From Blastocatellia bacterium (GTDB taxonomy: Bacteria; Acidobacteriota; Blastocatellia; Pyrinomonadales; Pyrinomonadaceae), in assembly GCA_003175865.1 (NCBI GenBank), contig PSRF01000190.1:1-11745 (forward strand): a stretch of DNA of 11,745 nt. The letters are read 5' to 3'. Under the pieces are notes generated by a model, which saw nothing but the letters and a program-made list of their open reading frames with translations, was not told the origin of the DNA and made no database searches. This document shows, one piece after another, positions 6,312 to 11,745 of the stretch. Positions within the stretch are counted from its first letter, which is position 1. Every line of letters starts with the position of its first letter. The position numbers and the translations under genes are program-made.

Positions 6312-8966
6312 ATGTCAATTATCGTCTGTCGTCCAAGGAGCCTGCCGACCGAGAAGCTTGCAGCTGCTGAACGTCGCGCCATCGAGATTAATCCCGCTAA
6401 CGCATCCGAGCGACGTATCGTCGCGCGTACCCCCATGGGTCGTCGCGGAGGGCCACGACGTATTGTCGTCGTCATAGCCCGAAAGTGGCCAGCCAGTGGC
6501 GTAAAGTTGAGCGTCTCATTTCTTGACAATCCAACAGTCGCACTTCGCAAACACATCATCAAGCACATGAACGCTTGGGGTGAACACGCAAACGTCGTCT
6601 TCACCGAAACACAGGGTGTCGGTCAGGTGCGCATTGCCCGACTCGATTCACCACCTGATATGGCTGGTTACTGGTCCTACGTTGGAACGGAAATTCTCGA
6701 GCAGGACGAAGATCAACCAACACTCAACCTTGAAAGCTTCACGATGAAGGTGTCCGAAGCCGAGTTCCGACGCGTAGTTCGTCACGAGGCTGGACACACA
6801 CTCGGGTTCGATCACGAACACATGCGCAGCGAAATAGTGAACATGATCGACCGCAAGAAAGCTTACGCATTCTTCGATAAAGATCAGGGGTGGAGCAAGA
6901 AGGAAGTCGACGAACAAGTGCTCACACCGCTTGCGAAGAGATCGATCATGGCAACCAAGGAAGCCGATCCAATTTCGATCATGTGTTACCAGCTGCCGGC
7001 TTCGATTATGAAAAACGGCAAGCCGATCAAGGGAGGCGTCAACATCAATCCGAGAGACTGGGCATTCGCTGCCTCACTCTATCCAAAACCCAAACGCGAG
7101 CCTGTAGAAGAAGAAGAGACGACAACAGGGAAACTTCCACAACCAGCAGTCATCACCCGTGGTCCTGAAGCAGCTGAAACATTTGAGTTGGTAGTGATGG
7201 ATGGGTTTCAGTCGCAACCGGAGAAACGTCGCACGACCTCGCCGAAGTTTGCTCAGGTGTTTGCGAGTTACTGTGGTGCGCGCGTGACCTCAGTCATGCA
7301 ACTCCGTGCGGACAAGGGTGAGCAGAAAACTAACTTCGGACAAATCATCCGCGTTCACGAACGCATCAAGGCGTACACAAACCGTGAACAGGGATCGTTG
7401 CCCAACGACGACGAGATGATTAAATTCGGCAGCCAGCTCTTCGACACACTCTTCCAGGGAGACGTGCGTCGTTTGTATGACGAAGCGCGCACGCGGCAAA
7501 AACGCCGGCTCGATCTTGTTCTTACTTCCATGATCCCATGGATCGCTGAGAAGCCTTGGGAATTTGCGTATGACCACGGGCGCAAGAGTTTTCTTGCAAC
7601 CGAGGACATCCATTTCGTTCGCAACGTACTCACTAACGTTCCCGCAGATCAAATTGTGCAAACTGATGGCCCACTGCGGATTCTCGTCGTGTCTGCGCAA
7701 CCGGTCGGTTTCGGCCGACTATCAATCGATCAAGAGCTCCAAGTAATTCAACGTGGCTTTGAACCCCTGGTCGAAGCGGGACACGTCACGATCGATACAC
7801 TCGCACGTGCGACGCCGTCCATGATTCACGACCGCCTGACATCAGGAAACTTTCAGGCAGTGCATTTTATTGGCCATGGCGTCTACAACGAAGAACGTGG
7901 CGAGGGTTGTTTGATTTTCGTGAATGAAGACGGGAGCGAATACCCACTGGGTGAAAGGTCTGTACGCGAAATATTTGGCGGACGTGGCTTGGGTCTTGTG
8001 TTTCTCAACGCATGCGAAAGTGGACGAGGTGGTCGCGCTGACTTCAACAAGGGTGTAGCGCAGTCGTTAGTTGCGCACGGATTGCCTGCGTTGGTGGCTA
8101 ATCAATATAGCGTGCTCGATTCTTCTGCCACATCCTTCGCACAACATTTCTACAGGTCTGTCGCCCAGGGTATGTCGCTAGGCCGGGCGGCACGCGAAGC
8201 ACGCATCGCAGTTAACTATCTGCTACACGGCGAACCGATCGACTGGGCAGTTCCGGTTCTCTACGCGCGCGATGCTAATGCTGTGCTCTGCACACCATCA
8301 AAGCCAACACCGCTCGCGGCGCCAGGGACTGTTCCTGCTTTAGCCCGTGGCGCCTCTACACAACTTACGCGAGTCGCCTTCTGGGACATGGACAATGTGT
8401 TTCCTTCACTAAAGAGAACCGTTGAATCAATGAACGGTGCACAAGGTGTCTTTGCGTTCGAACTCGCGGATCTCTCCGTACCGTTCGGTGTCTGGGACCT
8501 CGATTCGAAAAAAGGCACACCGTACCTATGGGCAGAACGACTCGCCAGCAGATTCGAGAGGATGCCAATGGAACTTGGAGTGGAGGTGTTAGCGTGCGTA
8601 ACGCGACATTGGATGCGCGACGACAAAACCCACAATCTCTATGTATGGTGGCCGAGCGGTCGCAAACCTCCCATCATAGTTTTTTCAGTCGCGGGCTTTG
8701 AAGAGCTGGCTCCGGAAGGCGCAGAAACTGATCGAGCAATTGCAAATGCGGTCGCGACAGGTCTGGCTGGTTTCTACGGCGACCAGAAGGGACACACTCG
8801 TTTACCGAAAGATTGTCCGCTCTGGTACAACAAGGGTAGGGACTTCAAACACCTCATCGGCGCACAGAAGTTCGATCCTTCATGCCGCAAAGCACTGAGA
8901 CCAAAACTCGGCCCTAAGTTGGCTGCTCTCGAGGCACTTCTGAAGACCTTCAGTAAGGCCAGGTGA
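6312..8966 (+). CDS. Metzincin (astacin-like) - CHAT caspase-like two-protease fusion protein with novel C-terminal domain
   Basis: Three parts are visible in 884 residues. (a) About 60-262, an astacin/M12A-like zinc protease: HEAGHTLGFDHEH (158-170) supplies zinc ligands H158, H162 and H168 and base E159; SIMCY (222-226) is the Met-turn with M224 and the usual following tyrosine; GYWSYVG (119-125) fits the family. (b) After an acidic linker, about 310-660 is a CHAT (caspase/separase-like) protease: FGSQLFDTLF and the KPWEFAYD motif, then VHFIGHG with catalytic H522 and VFLNACESG with catalytic C568, closing with WAVPVLYAR (645-653). (c) About 687-884 is an unrecognised domain with H828, C835 and C858. 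No signal peptide or membrane segment is seen, so it is probably cytoplasmic. ATG 6312 is preferred to an in-frame TTG at 6288; neither has a clear ribosome site. CHAT proteases cleave specific partners, often in death or defence pathways; metzincin activation by CHAT, or the reverse, is inference. Confidence 0.9.
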   Translation: MSIIVCRPRSLPTEKLAAAERRAIEINPANASERRIVARTPMGRRGGPRRIVVVIARKWPASGVKLSVSFLDNPTVALRKHIIKHMNAWGEHANVVFTETQGVGQVRIARLDSPPDMAGYWSYVGTEILEQDEDQPTLNLESFTMKVSEAEFRRVVRHEAGHTLGFDHEHMRSEIVNMIDRKKAYAFFDKDQGWSKKEVDEQVLTPLAKRSIMATKEADPISIMCYQLPASIMKNGKPIKGGVNINPRDWAFAASLYPKPKREPVEEEETTTGKLPQPAVITRGPEAAETFELVVMDGFQSQPEKRRTTSPKFAQVFASYCGARVTSVMQLRADKGEQKTNFGQIIRVHERIKAYTNREQGSLPNDDEMIKFGSQLFDTLFQGDVRRLYDEARTRQKRRLDLVLTSMIPWIAEKPWEFAYDHGRKSFLATEDIHFVRNVLTNVPADQIVQTDGPLRILVVSAQPVGFGRLSIDQELQVIQRGFEPLVEAGHVTIDTLARATPSMIHDRLTSGNFQAVHFIGHGVYNEERGEGCLIFVNEDGSEYPLGERSVREIFGGRGLGLVFLNACESGRGGRADFNKGVAQSLVAHGLPALVANQYSVLDSSATSFAQHFYRSVAQGMSLGRAAREARIAVNYLLHGEPIDWAVPVLYARDANAVLCTPSKPTPLAAPGTVPALARGASTQLTRVAFWDMDNVFPSLKRTVESMNGAQGVFAFELADLSVPFGVWDLDSKKGTPYLWAERLASRFERMPMELGVEVLACVTRHWMRDDKTHNLYVWWPSGRKPPIIVFSVAGFEELAPEGAETDRAIANAVATGLAGFYGDQKGHTRLPKDCPLWYNKGRDFKHLIGAQKFDPSCRKALRPKLGPKLAALEALLKTFSKAR

Positions 8967-8999
8967 TCCACAGATTGCGCAGACTTTCTTTGGATTTTT
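8967..8999 (+). terminator. Possible rho-independent terminator of the metzincin-CHAT gene
   Basis: TCCACAGA (8967-8974) pairs with TCTTTGGA (8987-8994) with one mismatch across a 12-base loop, directly followed by TTTTT (8995-8999). The hairpin starts right after the TGA and its T-run overlaps the stop codon of the converging gene. The stem is weak in GC, so the call is tentative. Confidence 0.4.
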
Positions 9000-10305
9000 A
9001 GCGTCGTTTTTTCTTCGGTGACTTGTTTGAGGACCGTGGCTTTGCTGATTTAGGATTCCGTTTAGTTGCTCTACCTTTCAGTTTACTTACCTTTGGCACT
9101 CGGCTGCTCGTGGCATGATTTGCTAACTGTCCTTCCTCGCTCGCCTTATCGAGCGATGCCGTAATCAGATCGTCGCTCGGTCGCATACCGTTCATGAAGA
9201 CAAACACGTGATAGTTCGAGTTACTTTCGCGAATTACCTCAATACGCCCGGCCCTTTTCATCTCTGCAAGCGTCGCCATCAAGAACGTCTGTTCTCCAGC
9301 GCTCATGTATCGATAATCGATATCGAATGCGAGACCTGTTGAGTGTGGCGGTGTATCAATGAGGACAGCATTCCTGTTCGATCTCCGCAATGTGTGCTGA
9401 TACTGTTCTGGTCTCACGAGAGAGCTTATGGGCAACGGTCGATCGAACTTGGTGTGATAGGTCGCTGCTACTGCTTCGAGGATCTTCAAGGCTTCAGGTC
9501 GTAAGGAACTCAACATATTGACCTTTAACGCCTGACGGTCGGTCGCATTGTTTAGATCGAATGAGCGGCCATTGAAATTCTTCGCGAGCGTCTGCAGTGA
9601 TTCGTATTCATGCATCAACTTCTGTAGTCCGTCTGGTTGACCATAATACTTATCCAGTTCCTGCTTTTCCTGATCAAATGAGCTGAGCTCTTGTTCGCGG
9701 GCGACGATTTCCGTCTGCAGCTGACTTTGCTTTGAGCTTTCGCGCTTACTCAACTTAACTGCCTGATTTTTTAGCGATTGTATTTCCGTCTGCAGTTTCG
9801 TTCGCTGCTCCTCAATGCGCTTGTAAGCGTCTTTGACTTGAGCCTGGTCGTAAAGGTTTATCGTCTGTTGACCGTCGAATTTGGTGAACTCGCTGTCATC
9901 CGCTTTCGCGCCTACACCGAATAAGACATAGGTTTCAGTGACAGCAGGAACTCCAACCAATTCTCCACGTTCGATCATGCCCGCGAGTTCGATGTAGTCC
10001 TGACAATTGTGGATGTTGTATTTCGTGATCTCAGCAACCTGCGTAGCGAGAAACCAGTGACGATCACTGTAGTGCTTGAGTTCCTGAGGTATCTCGAGGG
10101 CTCCACTTCCCTCACCTGCGCGATCCGCTTTCACTTTTTCAATGGCGTCAGCCCATGCATTGGCACCTAAACTGTTCGGGAGATTTGATACCAGGTTTTG
10201 CGATACTGGAATTGTGGCATGCTTAGCACGTGCGAAGTGAACAACAGCCCAAACGGCACCACCACTTAACGCAAGCAATACCAGGAGTAAGATTGTTTTC
10301 CTCAT
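8998..10305 (-). CDS. Exported DUF5715-like / divergent M15-like peptidase-fold protein with coiled coil and basic tail
   Basis: The 435-residue protein opens with a signal peptide or anchor (hydrophobic residues 5-24). Residues about 155-225 are rich in K, E and Q with heptad-like spacing and probably form a coiled coil. The C-terminal globular part (about 270-375) has LPISSLVRP, then TPPHSTGLAFDIDYRYM and SNYHVFVF. This matches the M15/DUF5715 plan SxHxxGxAxD...H, with H321, D328 and H366 as likely zinc ligands. The glutamate three residues before the last histidine, present in the neighbouring VanY-like protein, is serine (S363) here; E360 is the nearest acidic residue, so activity is uncertain. 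After about 395 comes a disordered lysine/arginine-rich tail that could bind wall polymer, nucleic acid or acidic lipid. It converges on the metzincin-CHAT gene, with only 31 bases between the two genes. Confidence 0.8.
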   Translation of the reverse strand: MRKTILLLVLLALSGGAVWAVVHFARAKHATIPVSQNLVSNLPNSLGANAWADAIEKVKADRAGEGSGALEIPQELKHYSDRHWFLATQVAEITKYNIHNCQDYIELAGMIERGELVGVPAVTETYVLFGVGAKADDSEFTKFDGQQTINLYDQAQVKDAYKRIEEQRTKLQTEIQSLKNQAVKLSKRESSKQSQLQTEIVAREQELSSFDQEKQELDKYYGQPDGLQKLMHEYESLQTLAKNFNGRSFDLNNATDRQALKVNMLSSLRPEALKILEAVAATYHTKFDRPLPISSLVRPEQYQHTLRRSNRNAVLIDTPPHSTGLAFDIDYRYMSAGEQTFLMATLAEMKRAGRIEVIRESNSNYHVFVFMNGMRPSDDLITASLDKASEEGQLANHATSSRVPKVSKLKGRATKRNPKSAKPRSSNKSPKKKRR

Positions 10306-10369
10306 AGACAGATCGCCGAAGCATACCAGATGAGATTAAAACTGCCACATTCCACAACCGAAAGATAAT

Positions 10370-10434
10370 AAAACGTGAAGAAGGAGAAATTCCTTGGAGT
10401 GCGATCCCGACGAGTCGGGAACGTCGCTATAGCG
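10370..10434 (-). terminator. Cluster of hairpins after the propeller gene, possible terminator or small repeat element
   Basis: Three structures lie in the 157-base gap. CGCTATAGCG (10425-10434) is a perfect 10-base palindrome. TCCCGA-CGAG-TCGGGA (10405-10420) is a perfect 6-base stem with a 4-base loop, extendable by GCGA/TCGC (10401-10404 with 10424-10427) across a 3-base bulge. AAGGA-GAAAT-TCCTT (about 10381-10395) is a third stem. Read on the minus strand they follow the propeller gene's stop, and the last is followed by a T-rich stretch (TTTTATTATC), which would suit termination. The GC-rich pair could instead be a dispersed intergenic repeat. Confidence 0.4.
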
Positions 10435-10462
10435 GAACAGTATCGGTGCGTTGCAGCTTTGC

Positions 10463-11745
10463 TTACTTCGTTTCTGTGATTAAAACTGCATCCCTGATAG
10501 AACTCCCGCGAAGGATAGCTAGTTGCGTGCCGTCTGCGGACCATGAAAAGTCGAAGATTGTTTCAGTTTTAAAATTAGTCAGAGGCTTCGCTTCACCATT
10601 ACCGTCAATCGCAATCGTCCAGATATTTGTGCCATTGTCTTGCAGATTCGTAAAAGCAATGGCCCGTCCGTCTGGAGTCCAACGCACAGGGGCTAAACCA
10701 GTGCTTCTCGGAAGTATGATGGTCTTGAAAGGTTTTCCATCGACGGTAGACATCAGACTTATTCTTTTTTGTTCGCCTGAAATATCGGTAAGTTCAAAAG
10801 CAATCAGAGCGCCCGTCGGCGACAGATAAGATTCAAATGCCTCGGCGGTTGAAACTTGGATTGGCGTGCCTCCATCAATCGGAACCTTCCATACAGTCGA
10901 AGATCCCTTTTCGCTGGCTCCGATGTAAAAGACCCACTGGCCGTCGGGTGAAATACTTGGTGACCATTCCTGCTGACCAAACGTCAACTGTTTTTGATTA
11001 TTGCCATCGGCGTCCTCTCGCCAGATGTGGATGAGATTATCTCGCAGTGCCAGGTAAATAATGTATTTGCCATCGGGTGTCATGGATGGCATGAAACTCT
11101 CGAATTGCCCATTAGTCAGTTGTCGTTGGCCGCCGCCGTCCGCATTCATGGTCCAAACGTTTCTGTCCGAGGTAAATATGAATTTGCCGGAAGGTGTCCA
11201 ACGAAGGTCTGTCACTCCCGAAGCGGGGGAGATCTGTTCAGATCGAGAGGCGTCGTTATTCTGACTAATCCAGAGATTCGCGACTTTTTGGTGTTGTAAG
11301 GTTATCAGCGAACTGCCGTTAGCCGTTGTACAGACTCCATAATAATCGTTCAGATCGTTGGTTATACGTTGCGGCTGAACGTTCGGCCCGTCCATCCGCC
11401 ATAACTGGGCCGGGAGAGTTTTTGAGTCAGAGTATTCATTTCCGGAAATAATCAATTGCCCATTTGATAGCCACTCAACGGCAAAGATGTCATTCCAATT
11501 GCGGTCGCTCAATTGTCGAAGTGAGCCGTCGGTTACGCTGATCCCAAACAGCTTCAGCAGTTGTTTGTTATCTTCGGTTACATTGATTCCAATAGCGATG
11601 GTCTTCCCATCCGGCGACCAGGCTGGAATGAGTGATCCGGTAAACCAACTCGGCGGAATCGAAGTAAAAAGCGTCCGTTCATCGGTGCCATCGAGGTTCG
11701 CTAGCGACAGAGTATATTTTGTCTGTCCGTCAAAATGAGAATAGG
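10463..11745 (-). CDS. TolB/PD40-type beta-propeller protein, 5' end cut off by the window
   Basis: The reading frame is open from the right edge to TAA at 10463, giving 426 residues of a C-terminal fragment. At least seven WD40-like PD40 (TolB) blades are visible, marked by W/S-x-PDG-type turns: WSPDGKTIAI, WTPSGKFIFT, MTPDGKYIIY, ISPDGQWVFY, LSPTGALIAF, WTPDGRAIAF and WSADGTQLAI, many followed by a strand such as NIWTIAIDG and 'QLT' ends. It closes with RDAVLITETK. In acidobacteria such propellers commonly form the C-terminal part of a Ser/Thr kinase or a CadC-like winged-helix regulator, with the tail RDxVLI; the missing N-terminus must decide which. A free-standing periplasmic TolB-like protein is the alternative. 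A TTG at 11512 is internal to this frame and is not taken as the start. The propeller would serve protein-protein or ligand binding rather than catalysis. Confidence 0.88.
   Translation of the reverse strand, partial: YSHFDGQTKYTLSLANLDGTDERTLFTSIPPSWFTGSLIPAWSPDGKTIAIGINVTEDNKQLLKLFGISVTDGSLRQLSDRNWNDIFAVEWLSNGQLIISGNEYSDSKTLPAQLWRMDGPNVQPQRITNDLNDYYGVCTTANGSSLITLQHQKVANLWISQNNDASRSEQISPASGVTDLRWTPSGKFIFTSDRNVWTMNADGGGQRQLTNGQFESFMPSMTPDGKYIIYLALRDNLIHIWREDADGNNQKQLTFGQQEWSPSISPDGQWVFYIGASEKGSSTVWKVPIDGGTPIQVSTAEAFESYLSPTGALIAFELTDISGEQKRISLMSTVDGKPFKTIILPRSTGLAPVRWTPDGRAIAFTNLQDNGTNIWTIAIDGNGEAKPLTNFKTETIFDFSWSADGTQLAILRGSSIRDAVLITETK

Noticed and set aside
6218..6604. 128-codon minus-strand frame over the start of the metzincin-CHAT gene
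   Set aside because: It is antisense to the protease frame, rich in R/M/T without domain signals, and lacks a ribosome site.
10334..10490. GATTAAAACTGC occurs twice as a direct repeat
   Set aside because: A 12-base match is expected by chance in a window of this size, and one copy is coding sequence.
10302..10544. 80-codon minus-strand frame across the gap after the propeller gene
   Set aside because: It runs through the hairpin cluster, overlaps the end of the propeller gene and has no protein-like features.
10463..11512. A 349-codon gene starting with TTG at 11512
   Set aside because: The same frame continues upstream to the window edge and encodes another PD40 blade (WSPDGK), so the TTG is internal and the true start is outside the window.
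1..11745. Possible mobile island around the metzincin-CHAT gene
   Set aside because: No integrase, transposase, tRNA, attachment-site repeats or phage genes were seen; the only repeat element lies about 3.7 kb away.

Overview
The window looks like chromosomal DNA of a soil-type environmental bacterium, most plausibly an acidobacterium (Blastocatellia-like). This is inferred from gene style, not from a marker gene: a Pkn-type Ser/Thr kinase with a long C-terminal repeat region, a TolB/PD40 propeller ending in a 'RDAVLI'-type tail, many stand-alone genes with large spacers, and moderate GC. No rRNA, tRNA, CRISPR array, transposase or phage gene is visible.

Layout. (1) 1-2356, minus: a membrane-anchored Ser/Thr kinase whose C-terminus runs off the left edge. 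(2) 2357-2778: a divergent 422-base spacer with a REPIN/MITE-like inverted repeat and a perfect 14-base palindrome. (3) 2779-4599, plus: a polytopic GT-C-like membrane protein with a heptanucleotide repeat inside its reading frame. (4) 4623-4928, minus: an AhpD/carboxymuconolactone decarboxylase-family protein. (5) 5107-6024, minus: an exported VanY-type (M15) D,D-carboxypeptidase. (6) 6312-8966, plus: the most unusual gene, an 884-residue protein joining an astacin-like metzincin, a CHAT caspase-like protease and an unnamed C-terminal domain. (7) 8998-10305, minus: a second, divergent M15-like (DUF5715-like) exported protein with a coiled coil and a basic tail. (8) 10463-11745, minus: the C-terminal part of a PD40 beta-propeller protein, cut by the right edge.

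How they may fit together. There is no long operon. The two cell-wall-type M15 genes lie on the minus strand on either side of the oppositely oriented metzincin-CHAT gene. That gene carries both complete catalytic signatures and shows no export signal, so it is best read as a cytoplasmic two-protease polypeptide. By analogy with other CHAT proteases it could act in regulated proteolysis, stress-induced death or defence, but nothing in the window shows the trigger or substrate. The kinase at one end and the propeller protein at the other look like independent signalling genes.
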